Shown here: positions 8,072 to 16,837 of the stretch, piece by piece
Numbering within the stretch: the first letter of the stretch is position 1
Layout of the letters: each line of letters opens with the position of its first letter
NCBI GenBank assembly: GCA_024244705.1
Contig: JAAEOK010000112.1
Coordinates: 1 to 64,000 of the forward strand
Length of the DNA: 64,000 bases
Direction of reading: 5' to 3'
Origin: Alphaproteobacteria bacterium
Lineage (GTDB): Bacteria; Pseudomonadota; Alphaproteobacteria; JAAEOK01
Translations under genes and position numbers: made by a program
The notes under the pieces: generated by a model
Databases searched by the model: none
What the model saw: the letters and a program-made list of their open reading frames with translations, nothing else
What the model was told of the DNA's origin: nothing

Positions 8072-8106
8072 AAACGCCGGCGCCCGTCGAAGCGGCGCTT
8101 GTTATT
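8072..8106 (+). terminator. Likely terminator of thiZXY
   Basis: AAACGCCG (8072-8079) pairs with CGGCGCTT (8093-8100) with one mismatch across a 13-base loop, and GTTATT follows. The stem is GC-rich and lies 11 bases after the thiY stop; the T-tract is short, so this is a moderate call. Confidence 0.45.
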
Positions 8107-8178
8107 GGATGCTGCTCCTGTTGAAATGGCCTGTTGCCGTCACTAGCCTTGATTTCCTCGGGTACGGAGATTCCGCCA

Positions 8179-9006
8179 ATGTCGATTAAGAAGATCCTTG
8201 TCCATCTCGCCGCCGACGCCAGTCATCTTGAACGCATGAAGGTGGCGATGGAGCTTGCGCGTCGGAACGATGCGCATGTCGAGGCGATTTTCTTCGTGAA
8301 ACCGGTCGGCATGCCGGGTGAAATCACCGGCCGCGGCGCATCGGCCGCCTATATCGGCGCAACCGTCAGGGAAGCCCGCCGACGCGCGGAAGAATTGGAA
8401 AAGGAGTTCGTCGATACCTGCAAGCGGGACAAACTGAGCTACGAATGGAGCGTCGAGGAAGGCGACCCGGCGGAGGTCATCGAGGAGCACGTACACTTGG
8501 CCGATCTGGCCGTCGTAACCCAGGTCAAGCCCGACTATATCGACGAAGTCTTCTACCCGCCCATTCCGGATAAGATAACGACGCGAGCGGGCTGTCCGGT
8601 CCTTGTCTTGCCCGAAGACTGGACCTATTCGGAATTCGGCAAAAACGTGCTGGTCGCATGGAAAAGTTCACGCGAGGCGACGCGTGCGCTTCGCGAATCG
8701 CTGCCAATCCTTCACACCGCGGAAAAGGTCACGATTCTCACGATCGGCCCCAAGTCGACTCATTCACTGCCGATAAAGGAGGCGCAGGAATATTTGAGCC
8801 GCCACGGCATTGATGCGGAAACGCGAATCGATTTCCACGATAAAAGCCATTTTGGCGAGATCATGCTCAGCCACGCGCAGGAACTTGGCGCCGACTTGCT
8901 GGTCATGGGCGCCTATGGCCAGTCCCGGCTCAAGGAAATGCTGACCGGCGGCACGACCCGTCACGTGATGGGACACATGACCCTTCCCGTGCTGATGTCG
9001 CACTAG
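8179..9006 (+). CDS. Tandem-domain universal stress protein
   Basis: A 275-residue protein with two UspA domains. The first starts MSIKKILVHLAADASHLERM and ends near GCPVLVLPEDW; the second starts GKNVLVAWKSSREATRALRE and ends with the nucleotide-loop-like MGAYGQSRLKEMLTGGTTRH and a final PVLMSH. The start at ATG 8179 has GGAG eight bases upstream; a frame extension to 8134 is less likely. UspA proteins are cytoplasmic and respond to nutrient or oxidative stress. It is convergent with the antiporter gene, 12 bases apart. Confidence 0.88.
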   Translation: MSIKKILVHLAADASHLERMKVAMELARRNDAHVEAIFFVKPVGMPGEITGRGASAAYIGATVREARRRAEELEKEFVDTCKRDKLSYEWSVEEGDPAEVIEEHVHLADLAVVTQVKPDYIDEVFYPPIPDKITTRAGCPVLVLPEDWTYSEFGKNVLVAWKSSREATRALRESLPILHTAEKVTILTIGPKSTHSLPIKEAQEYLSRHGIDAETRIDFHDKSHFGEIMLSHAQELGADLLVMGAYGQSRLKEMLTGGTTRHVMGHMTLPVLMSH

Positions 9007-9018
9007 AAATCCTGGCGC

Positions 9019-10449
9019 TTAGCCAAACCAGATCAGCGTTACCAGCACGAAGATCGGGATCAGGATCAATACGCTCCAACCCATATAGCCGAAGAAACTC
9101 GGCATCTTGATTCCCGACTGTTCGGCAATCGACCGCACCATAAAGTTGGGCGCATTGCCGATATAGGTGTTGGCACCCATGAAGACGGCGCCGGCCGAGA
9201 TGGCCAGGAGCGTCGAAGCCATTGGGCCCATGAGCGCTTGTGGATCGCCCCCGGCCGTGTTGAAGAAGACAAGATAGGTCGGCGCATTATCGAGGAAGCT
9301 CGACAAGATGCCGGTCGCCCAGAAATACATTTCGTCGACCGGTTGCCCATCCTCCGAGACCAACGAAATTATCGGCTCCAGGGCGCCCGCGGTGCCGGCG
9401 CGAAGTATCGCAATGGCGGGGATGATGGTTAGAAAAATGCCGGCAAAGAGTTTTGCGACCTCGACGATGGGGAACCAACTGAAGCCGTTCGCTTCGCGGC
9501 TCTCGAGACTGGTAACTTTCCACGAAACGAACGCAATGCCGACCAGGAGCAAATCTCGCGCCAGATTCTGAAGTTCGACGTGGACGTGAAAGACCTCGAA
9601 CTCGATGTGCGGCCGCCAAACACCGCTCATCAGGACCGCGGCAATGATACCGCCGATCAGAATGATATTGAATTTACCTTCGAGGCCAAGTTTTTCGCCC
9701 GATTCGTCAGCCGCAGGGAGCCCGCCCTCCCGCCTGTAAAGAAAGCTGTCGAGCACGTAGAAGATCGCCAATAGCACGACCGCCACGAATACCATCGGCA
9801 GAAACATGTGCGTCGTCGGCCAGAAAAAATCGACCCCCTTTAGGAAACCGAGAAACAAAGGCGGATCGCCCAGCGGGGTCAATGATCCGCCGATATTGGC
9901 GACGAGAAAAATAAAGAAAACGACGACATGGACTTTGCTCTTACGTCCCTCGTTGGCTCGCAAGACCGGCCGGATCAGGAGCATCGCCGCTCCCGTTGTC
10001 CCCATCCAGCTTGCGATCACCGTACCGATGAGAAGGATCATCGTGTTTACGGCGGGCGTTCCGCGCAGCGTCCCGGTCAGGCGGACACCACCGGCAACGG
10101 TGAACAGCGACAACAGCAAAATGATAAAGGGCAGGTATTCGAGAAGCAGGACGTGGAGCACCTCGAACAGGGCGAGTTGGTATCCGAACACCAAGGTGAA
10201 TGGGACCAGAAAGGCGAGCCCCCAGAAGGCCGAGATTTTGCCAAAATGGCGATGCCAAAACGTCGGTGCGACGAGCGGAAAGACCGCGATCGAGAGCAGG
10301 ATACCGATGAACGGAACGACCCACAGCAGACCGAGCAATCCGCCCTCTAGGTGGGGGGCGCCGCCTTCGGCCGCGACGGCCGACAGCGGAATAAATGTAA
10401 CGACGGCCGCCACGAGCAGACCGGCAACGATGCATCTTCGATCGGTCAT
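9019..10449 (-). CDS. Sodium:proton antiporter-like membrane protein (ArsB/NhaD superfamily)
   Basis: From ATG 10449 (GGGGAGA eleven bases upstream) a 476-residue polytopic protein with a cleavable-looking N-terminus (MTDRRCIVAGLLVAAVVTFI ... AVAAEGG). Motifs of the ion-transporter superfamily are visible: IASWMGTTGAAMLLIRPVLR, FLVANIGGSLTPLGDPPLFL, FLDNAPTYLVFFNTAGG and GANTYIGNAPNFMVRSIAEQ. Two repeats of about five membrane spans each surround these loops. Related proteins are annotated as sodium:proton antiporters of the citrate/arsenite carrier superfamily; the actual ion is not shown by sequence. Confidence 0.82.
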   Translation of the reverse strand: MTDRRCIVAGLLVAAVVTFIPLSAVAAEGGAPHLEGGLLGLLWVVPFIGILLSIAVFPLVAPTFWHRHFGKISAFWGLAFLVPFTLVFGYQLALFEVLHVLLLEYLPFIILLLSLFTVAGGVRLTGTLRGTPAVNTMILLIGTVIASWMGTTGAAMLLIRPVLRANEGRKSKVHVVVFFIFLVANIGGSLTPLGDPPLFLGFLKGVDFFWPTTHMFLPMVFVAVVLLAIFYVLDSFLYRREGGLPAADESGEKLGLEGKFNIILIGGIIAAVLMSGVWRPHIEFEVFHVHVELQNLARDLLLVGIAFVSWKVTSLESREANGFSWFPIVEVAKLFAGIFLTIIPAIAILRAGTAGALEPIISLVSEDGQPVDEMYFWATGILSSFLDNAPTYLVFFNTAGGDPQALMGPMASTLLAISAGAVFMGANTYIGNAPNFMVRSIAEQSGIKMPSFFGYMGWSVLILIPIFVLVTLIWFG

Positions 10450-10566
10450 GGTTCGCCGGTCTCTCCCCTGGTCGATTCTACGATCCGAACCGGATCTCGG
10501 ACTTTCCCCGTAATCAAGGGTTAACATGATTGCCGCGCCCCCGCCAAGAGCCCGGTCGAACGAATT

Positions 10567-11424
10567 TCAACCGCCGAGGAAAAGCCGCGCGACATCGGCA
10601 TTATCGAGTAGATCGGAGCCCGGTCCGGCGAGCGCGACCTGGCCCGATACCATGACGTAGCCGATGTCGGCAAACCCCAAACCCTTCTTGGCGTTCTGTT
10701 CGACCATGATGATCGTTTTGCCGTCGCGTTCCCGCAACTCCGCGAGGATGTCGAAGACCATGTCGATGTAGCGGGGCTCGAGACCGATCGAAGGCTCGTC
10801 GATCAACAGGATTTGTGGGTCCATGACCAGGGCCCGTGAGATTTCCAGCAGGCGCCGCTCGCCGCCGGAAAGGACGCGCGCCGGCTGGTGCCGTCGGCGC
10901 GCCAGCCGGTCGTACTTTGCCAACACTTTCTCGGCTGCCGCCTTGACCGCCTGCCGGTCCGGCAGGAGGTAGCCGCCCATCCACAGATTCTCTTCCACCG
11001 TCATATCGGGGAAGACGGAATTGTCCTGCAGGACATAGGCGATACCGGCCTGGCGCAATTTAGCATTGGGCGAAAGTGCTGTGACCTCCTCGCCGGCCAC
11101 CGATATTCGCCCCCCAAATATCCGCGTGAAGCCGTAGATCGAGTGTAAGACCGTCGATTTGCCGGCCCCGTTCGGTCCGATCAGGCAGAGTGCCTGTCCG
11201 GCCCCGACTTGAAGGTCTACGGAGTGGAGGACTTCCATACGGCCATAGCCGGCGACGAGCCCATCGATCGTAATGAGGGCTTGACCGTCGACGAGGGCGG
11301 CCAGAGCTTCCGGCGTCGGCGCGTCCCGCGCCAGTTCGGCCGCTGCCCGTGCCACGTCGTCGACGGCAAGCACCGTATCGACGTCGCCCTCGCCATATCC
11401 ACGATTGCCCTCGAGCCCGCCCAT
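10567..11424 (-). CDS. livF: Liv-type ABC transporter ATPase with N-terminal extension
   Basis: ATPase of the LivF type with Walker A CLIGPNGAGKSTVLHSIYGF, signature LSGGERRLLEISRALVMDP and Walker B QILLIDEPSIGLEPRYIDM. LivF proteins are normally near 235 residues; this one has about 50 extra residues (charged and Ala-rich, GEGDVDTVLAVDDVARAAAE) before ITIDGLVAGYGRMEVLHSVD. No ATG, GTG or TTG is available close to the usual start, and the ATG at 11424 overlaps the livG stop, so the extension seems real. It is the last gene of the liv operon. Confidence 0.87.
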   Translation of the reverse strand: MGGLEGNRGYGEGDVDTVLAVDDVARAAAELARDAPTPEALAALVDGQALITIDGLVAGYGRMEVLHSVDLQVGAGQALCLIGPNGAGKSTVLHSIYGFTRIFGGRISVAGEEVTALSPNAKLRQAGIAYVLQDNSVFPDMTVEENLWMGGYLLPDRQAVKAAAEKVLAKYDRLARRRHQPARVLSGGERRLLEISRALVMDPQILLIDEPSIGLEPRYIDMVFDILAELRERDGKTIIMVEQNAKKGLGFADIGYVMVSGQVALAGPGSDLLDNADVARLFLGG

Positions 11425-12167
11425 CACTGAACCCCAAGATAGGCGTCGAGCACGCGCTGGTCGTTCTTGATCTCTGCCGGGCTGCCCTCGGCTAGTAGCT
11501 CGCCATGGGCGAGGCAGTAGATATGGCTCGCGAGGTTCATGATAACGCGCATGTTATGCTCGATGACAAACAAGGTGATCCCGAGTTCGCGGTTGGCCCG
11601 CTTCAGGCGATCGATCAATCCATTGATGAGCGTCGGGTTGATTCCGGCGGTGGGCTCGTCGAGCATCAGCATCCTGGGGCCGTTTATCAGCGCCATAGCG
11701 AACTCGAGAAGCTTCTGCTGGCCAAAGGACAGATCGCCCGCGCGTAAATGGCGCTTGGCGAAGAGCCCGACAAATGACAAGAGGTCCTCTGCCCGCTCGA
11801 TATCCTCATCGCCGACCCGGCCGACCATGGTGCGCAGCGAGGCCGAACTCTGCGGGATGCTGATCAGCATATTGTCGAGGCAGGTCATGCGGCGGTAGAT
11901 GCGTGTCTGCTGATAGGTGCGCAGCAATCCGCGTCGCGCGACATCGGCAACGCGCAGCCGGGTGATTTCCTCGCCGAGAAACTGGATCGACCCTGCGTCG
12001 ACCGGATGGGTGCCGACGATCGAATTGAAAAGAGTGGTCTTGCCCGACCCGTTGGGCCCTATCAGGCCGACAATCTGTCCCTCGCCGACCGACAGCGAAA
12101 TGTCCTTGTTGGCGACGACCCCGCCGAACGCCTTCGACACGTCACGGACATCGAGCAGGCCGGTCAT
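11424..12167 (-). CDS. livG: Liv-type ABC transporter ATPase
   Basis: A 247-residue ATPase starting MTGLLDVRDVSKAFGGVVAN. It has Walker A LIGPNGSGKTTLFNSIVGTH, the LivG-specific long insert after it (TRLRVADVARRGLLRTYQQT), signature LSFGQQKLLEFAMAL and Walker B MLMLDEPTAGINPTLINGLI. The start overlaps the livM stop by ATGA (12164-12167). A longer open frame upstream on this strand is the shadow of livM and is not coding. Confidence 0.9.
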   Translation of the reverse strand: MTGLLDVRDVSKAFGGVVANKDISLSVGEGQIVGLIGPNGSGKTTLFNSIVGTHPVDAGSIQFLGEEITRLRVADVARRGLLRTYQQTRIYRRMTCLDNMLISIPQSSASLRTMVGRVGDEDIERAEDLLSFVGLFAKRHLRAGDLSFGQQKLLEFAMALINGPRMLMLDEPTAGINPTLINGLIDRLKRANRELGITLFVIEHNMRVIMNLASHIYCLAHGELLAEGSPAEIKNDQRVLDAYLGVQ

Positions 12168-13138
12168 GAGCTCTCTTCCTCGACCCGGTGGCCAAAGGTC
12201 TCGGGCCAGCGCTCGCGCGCCCAGCCAAGGACCCCTTCCGGGAAAAAGATCACGATGGCGACGATGAAGCCGCCGAGCGCCACCCGCTGCCAGCCGAGCA
12301 AGTGGGTCCAAGTCAATTCCTGCACCAAGAGGAAAATAGCGGCGCCAATGACCGGACCCCAGAGCGTCCCCTTCCCGCCGAGAATAGCCATCAGCACCAT
12401 CCATACGCCAAGCGTCGGGCCGGCGAACGCCGTATCGCGGGGATCGATGAACCGCTGCTGATTGCCGAAGAGCCCGCCGGCCACGGCCAGGAAAGTGGCC
12501 GCGATACACCACGCCACAATCTTGTATTGTGTCGTCGGCAGGCCCATCGATTCGGCCTTGTCCTCGTCGTCCCGGATCGCATTGGCGGCGAGTCCGAAGC
12601 GCGCAGCCAGGAGCCAGCGCAGCAACAGGAAACAGGTGACGGCCAACGCAAAGAACGCGTAATAGAGGAACGTGTTGCCGGCATCGATCGGACCCGGGAA
12701 CCCCGGCGTCAACATCCCCGAACCGGCGCCAACATATTCCCATGCTCCGGCGATTTCTCCGGCCGCGATTCCCAGGCCCAGCGTAGCGATGGCGAAATAG
12801 TGACCGCGCAAGCGGAGGATTCCATACCCGAGCACGGCGGCAACGACGACCGCGATGACGATCGACATTGCGATGCCGGAGAATAGTCCTTCGAGATAGG
12901 CAAATCCGAAATCGCGCTGGGCGATAGCGGTGCCATACGCGCCGATACCGAAGAACAGGATATTGCCGAACGAATTGTACCCCATCTGTCCGCCGAGAAG
13001 GTCCCAGGTCAGGGCCAAGACAACCATCATCCAAAGCATGGAAAATTGAACGACATAGGCCGGCGCGACGAACGGCACGGCAAGACCGATGCCAGCGACC
13101 GTCAGCGGAAGGATGATATCGCTCGCCAGCGCCTTCAC
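12164..13138 (-). CDS. livM: Liv-type ABC transporter permease
   Basis: A 324-residue inner-membrane permease; GTG at 13138 overlaps the livH stop as GTGA, like the other junctions of this operon. A GTG at 13168 would add ten residues. Family motifs are ALTWDLLGGQMGYNSFGNIL, YGTAIAQRDFGFAYLEG, IAGAWEYVGAGSGMLTPGFP, the coupling segment ANAIRDDEDKAESMGLPTTQ and GGKGTLWGPVIGAAIFLL. About ten membrane spans are apparent. It pairs with LivH to form the pore. Confidence 0.88.
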   Translation of the reverse strand: MKALASDIILPLTVAGIGLAVPFVAPAYVVQFSMLWMMVVLALTWDLLGGQMGYNSFGNILFFGIGAYGTAIAQRDFGFAYLEGLFSGIAMSIVIAVVVAAVLGYGILRLRGHYFAIATLGLGIAAGEIAGAWEYVGAGSGMLTPGFPGPIDAGNTFLYYAFFALAVTCFLLLRWLLAARFGLAANAIRDDEDKAESMGLPTTQYKIVAWCIAATFLAVAGGLFGNQQRFIDPRDTAFAGPTLGVWMVLMAILGGKGTLWGPVIGAAIFLLVQELTWTHLLGWQRVALGGFIVAIVIFFPEGVLGWARERWPETFGHRVEEESS

Positions 13139-14034
13139 TTCAGGTACTGGCGTTTGCGAGCGGCCCACAGGCTACGCAGGACAAGAATAACGACGAGGAG
13201 CGAGAATACGAAGGCGAGCCGAAATTCCGAGCCGAACACGAAGTCGACGAAGTTCTCCGCCGTGCCTAGACCGAGCGCGGCGGCGATAACACCCGGCAAG
13301 TTGCCGAGCCCGGCGACGATCACGATCATGAATGAACGAACCGTATAGGCCAGCCCGTTGAAGGCCTGAATCACCCACGTCATCGCTACCAGACTGCCGG
13401 CGACGCCGCAAATCGCCGCATTCAAGCTGTAGCTCAGGGCGTAGACGCGGTCGGTATCGACACCCATGATCCGTGCGGCACGGGCATTCTGCGCGGTGGC
13501 TCTGACGGCTTGGCCGATCCGCGAATAGCGGAGGAACAGGAACAGGGTGACCGCGACCAATATGGTGATCGAAAAGGAAACCAACTTGATCCCGGCCACG
13601 GTAACGTCGCCGCCCAGGAGCAGCAGCGTCCCGAGCCCGGTATCAACCGATTCGGGATCGGCGCCGAACACTTGGTTCATCAATTGTTGCAAGAAGATAC
13701 TGATACCGAACGTGGCGAGCAGGGATATGAACAGATCCCGGTCAACGATACGGAATATCGCCAATCGATAGATCAGCCAGCCGACCACGAACAAGACGAC
13801 GGCCGCCGCAGGAATGCCGAAGAAGGGGTTGAACCCGGCCTTCGCCAACGCCACGGTGACGAAACCACCCAGCATCACGAATTCGCCTTGGGTGATATTG
13901 ATTATGTTCATGACCCCCCAAACCAGGGCCATGCCATAGGCCGCCAGTGCAAAAATCGCACCGAACAGAATTCCATCGATGAGCAATTGCAGCGCGAAAT
14001 GAGGCGCGACAACGAGGATGTCGATATTGCTCAT
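13135..14034 (-). CDS. livH: Liv-type ABC transporter permease
   Basis: A 299-residue permease beginning MSNIDILVVAPHFALQLLID. LivH hallmarks are GAIFALAAYGMALVWGVMNI, NITQGEFVMLGGFVT, the cytoplasmic loop AVRATAQNARAARIMGVDTD and VIVAGLGNLPGVIAAALGLG. About eight membrane spans are present. It lies 55 bases downstream of the binding-protein gene, and its end overlaps livM by four bases. Confidence 0.9.
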   Translation of the reverse strand: MSNIDILVVAPHFALQLLIDGILFGAIFALAAYGMALVWGVMNIINITQGEFVMLGGFVTVALAKAGFNPFFGIPAAAVVLFVVGWLIYRLAIFRIVDRDLFISLLATFGISIFLQQLMNQVFGADPESVDTGLGTLLLLGGDVTVAGIKLVSFSITILVAVTLFLFLRYSRIGQAVRATAQNARAARIMGVDTDRVYALSYSLNAAICGVAGSLVAMTWVIQAFNGLAYTVRSFMIVIVAGLGNLPGVIAAALGLGTAENFVDFVFGSEFRLAFVFSLLVVILVLRSLWAARKRQYLK

Positions 14035-14089
14035 GTCAAGTCCGGACCGGGCGGCCTTCCAATGACCGCCCGGTTACCCAAATCGGAGC

Positions 14090-15325
14090 CTATCGGTCTT
14101 TCCAAGCTGGGCGCGGATATCGCAACTTGGATGACGCCCACTTGGTTGGCGCGACGACCATGAATTCGCCGTCCTGAACCTGGTACAGCACCATCGGCTT
14201 GGCGACGTTCTTGCCGGTCTCGTCAAAATCGATGTTGCCATAGAAGGTTTGCATACTGGTCTCGGCAAGGGCGTCACGCACCGCTATGGGATTGAGCGAG
14301 CCTGCTCTTTCGAAGGCATCGACGAAAGTTAGGACCGCGGCCGTCGACTCTGCCGCCTGATAAGGCGGTGCATAGCCGTATTCCGCCTCGAAGGCCTGGG
14401 CGTAATCCTCGGCGGTGCCGAACCAATCGTCCTTGTAGGACAGCGCGCGGTCCCACTGCGATGCACATAGCGTGTCCTCGGCCGCGGCGCCGAACTTGCC
14501 GATGATGTCGGCCGAATCGCAATGCGTCAGCGCAAGCAATGGCACATCGACCTGCATTTCCTGGATCTGTTTGACCGCCAGCGTGGCGCCTTTGGCGTGG
14601 CCGGAAACGACAAGAACATCCGGCTTGAGGGCCTTTACCTTGGTCAAGGTTGCCGACATGTCGTTGAGTTCGGGCGGCAGTTTGTCGTCGATCACGATCT
14701 GCATGCCGAAGCGATTGGCGTCGTCCATGACGCCGGCGCGCACGTCCTGGGAGAACGGATCGTTTTCGAACGCCATCGCAACTTTCAGCGACGATGGATC
14801 GCGACCTTCCGCTTCGGCCTTTTCCGCCGCCAAGGCGATCGCACTGGCCAGATACTGCTCCGACGTGGACAACACGGCGAATAGGTATTTGTAGCCATTG
14901 TTGAACAACGACCGCGATGCCCCGTTGCCTTCGACCATCGGGATTTTGTGTTGCTCGGTTACCGGCGCGATCGCTTTCGTCAGTCCGGAACTGTAGGGAC
15001 CGAGGACAAACTTGACGCCGTCCTGGTTGATCAATCGTTCAGTCAATTGCGCACCGCGGGCCGGCGTCGATTCATCGTCGTAATATATGACCTCCAAATC
15101 ATAGGTCTTGTCGCCGACCTTGACGCCGCCGCCCTCATTGATGCGCTTGATCGCCAGATTGTATCCCTTTTGGGTATGGGCGCCGTTGGTCGAGTATTTG
15201 CCCGTCTCGGAGACGGCCGCGCCGAGCACAATCGTGCCATCGGCCGCCATCGCCGTTTGGAAGCCCGAAACCACAAGGACAGTGAGGGCTCCGGCTACTA
15301 TGCTCACTTTTCTAGGTGTAACCAT
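14090..15325 (-). CDS. livK: Periplasmic substrate-binding protein of the Liv/HAAT family
   Basis: A 411-residue precursor with a signal peptide (VSIVAGALTVLVVSGFQTAM, cleavage near AMAADG) and a strong Shine-Dalgarno (GGAGGAACAGG) at ATG 15325. The type I binding fold is shown by TIVLGAAVSETGKYSTNGAH, LEVIYYDDESTPARGAQLTE, VKFVLGPYSSGLTKAIAP and PMVEGNGASRSLF. Substrates of this family range from branched-chain amino acids to amides, urea and aromatic acids. It leads the liv operon and is divergent from the molybdenum-hydroxylase cluster, so its ligand may feed that enzyme (inference). Confidence 0.88.
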   Translation of the reverse strand: MVTPRKVSIVAGALTVLVVSGFQTAMAADGTIVLGAAVSETGKYSTNGAHTQKGYNLAIKRINEGGGVKVGDKTYDLEVIYYDDESTPARGAQLTERLINQDGVKFVLGPYSSGLTKAIAPVTEQHKIPMVEGNGASRSLFNNGYKYLFAVLSTSEQYLASAIALAAEKAEAEGRDPSSLKVAMAFENDPFSQDVRAGVMDDANRFGMQIVIDDKLPPELNDMSATLTKVKALKPDVLVVSGHAKGATLAVKQIQEMQVDVPLLALTHCDSADIIGKFGAAAEDTLCASQWDRALSYKDDWFGTAEDYAQAFEAEYGYAPPYQAAESTAAVLTFVDAFERAGSLNPIAVRDALAETSMQTFYGNIDFDETGKNVAKPMVLYQVQDGEFMVVAPTKWASSKLRYPRPAWKDR

Positions 15326-15607
15326 CCTGTTCCTCCATCGGGTTTGAATCCCGGACTGCGCGCACGGGTCGATTCCCCAGTGATCCGTGCACCATATCGT
15401 AGGAAATCATCGTCGGATCGCATTATGTTCTACCCCGAGTCTTCGCCCGGGGCCACCGTCCCGCGATAATTTCCGCCGATCCAAACGAATCACGGCCGGC
15501 GGTCGGTAGCCGGATTGGATCAAGCTTCCCGCCGCCCGTGGCTTGCCCAACCGCATCGGCCCCGGTAGGTTCAATTCGATGGCTTGAGTTTGACACAGGT
15601 TGCGGAA

Positions 15608-16192
15608 ATGGAAATCACCGGCGAGTACCGGATTGGCGTGTTGCGGCAACGGGTTTGGGAGGGTCTGAACGACCCGGAGGTGTTGAAACAATGCATCCCC
15701 GGCTGCGAGGAGATCAGCAAGACGTCGGATACCGAAATGAGCGCTCGCGTTCGCGCCAAGGTCGGCCCGGTCAGCACCAAGTTCTCGGGAACCGTAATCC
15801 TTTCGAACCTTAAACCGCCGGAAAGCTACACCATATCCGGCGAAGGCAAAGGTGGTGCCGCGGGTTTCGCAAAGGGCTCCGCCGATGTTGCCTTGGAAGA
15901 AGACGACGGCGACACGATCCTCCGCTATACCGCTACCGCCCAAGTCGGCGGCAAATTGGCCCAAATCGGCTCGCGATTGATCCAGGGCACGGCCGACAAG
16001 ATGGCCAATGAGTTTTTCGCCAAATTTTCCGAGGTGGTGACCGCGGGCGCCGCGCCTGCTGCGGCGACCGATGTCGAGGCGGAGCAAGCGCCGCCCCAAT
16101 TGGCCGACGCCCCACGCCGCGGCCTCAGCCCGGCGGTATGGATCGGCGGTGTGGTCGGCATCGTGATCCTGGTGTTGCTGATCTTCGGTTGA
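15608..16192 (+). CDS. coxG: CoxG-like SRPBCC protein with C-terminal membrane anchor
   Basis: A 194-residue protein from ATG 15608. Residues 1-145 form a CoxG-type START/SRPBCC domain: MEITGEYRIGVLRQRVWEGL, DPEVLKQCIPGCEEISK, VSTKFSGTVILSNLKPPESY and ARYT-like strands ending AQIGSRLIQGTADKMANEFF. A Pro/Ala-rich linker leads to one C-terminal membrane span (PAVWIGGVVGIVILVLLIFG). CoxG is needed to attach CO dehydrogenase to the membrane in Oligotropha. It precedes coxSLM by 170 bases. The bases between livK and this gene (15326-15607) are a divergent control region with no gene. Confidence 0.85.
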   Translation: MEITGEYRIGVLRQRVWEGLNDPEVLKQCIPGCEEISKTSDTEMSARVRAKVGPVSTKFSGTVILSNLKPPESYTISGEGKGGAAGFAKGSADVALEEDDGDTILRYTATAQVGGKLAQIGSRLIQGTADKMANEFFAKFSEVVTAGAAPAAATDVEAEQAPPQLADAPRRGLSPAVWIGGVVGIVILVLLIFG

Positions 16193-16362
16193 CGCCCGGC
16201 CGGTGATCGGGCGGCGGTGCCGGCCTTGTCTCGAATCGCACGGTGCCATAGGGCGGACGCCTCGAAACACCGCCCTTGACGCCTCTGCTAACGCCTTTAG
16301 ACTTCGGGTCATAGTGGAACGCGCGCCGCCAGAAGCTGCGCGCCGAATATGGGAGGAAATCG

Positions 16363-16833
16363 ATGTCGGTCACCGTATCGATGACGGTGAACGGCAAGGC
16401 CATCTCGGCGGAAGTCGAGGCTCGCACCTTGCTCGTTCAATTGTTGCGCGATGAACTCGAATTGACCGGAACGCACGTCGGTTGCGACACCAGCCAGTGC
16501 GGCGCATGTGTCGTTCACGTCGACGGCAAATCGATCAAGAGCTGTACCGTCCTGGCCGCCCAATGCGACGGCGCAGAGGTGACCACGATCGAAGCTCTGG
16601 CGACCGGCGACACGCTTCACCCGATGCAGGAAGCGTTCAGAACGAACCATGGCCTGCAATGCGGGTTCTGTACGCCCGGCATGGTGATGAGCGCCCTGGA
16701 TTTGGTGGCGAACAACCCCGATCCCTCGGAAAGCGAGGTGCGCGACTGGCTGGAAGGCAACATTTGCCGCTGCACCGGCTACCACAACATCGTCAAATCG
16801 ATCCTCGATGGCGCAAAGGCGATGAGGAGTTAG
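16363..16833 (+). CDS. coxS: Small [2Fe-2S] subunit of a CoxSLM-type molybdenum hydroxylase
   Basis: A 156-residue iron-sulfur subunit with GGGAGG ahead of the ATG. The N-terminal plant-type cluster motif is [20 protein letters not shown] followed by KSC, and the C-terminal four-helix cluster motif is [13 protein letters not shown] with [15 protein letters not shown]. All eight cysteine ligands are present. It passes electrons from the molybdopterin site in CoxL to FAD in CoxM. It lies four bases before coxL. Confidence 0.93.
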   Translation: MSVTVSMTVNGKAISAEVEARTLLVQLLRDELELTGTHVGCDTSQCGACVVHVDGKSIKSCTVLAAQCDGAEVTTIEALATGDTLHPMQEAFRTNHGLQCGFCTPGMVMSALDLVANNPDPSESEVRDWLEGNICRCTGYHNIVKSILDGAKAMRS

Positions 16834-16837
16834 GATC

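Noticed and set aside
12168-13034. Long upstream extension of the livG frame
   Set aside because: It lies entirely within livM in another frame; similarity to LivG starts at MTGLLDVRDV (12167), which overlaps the livM stop.
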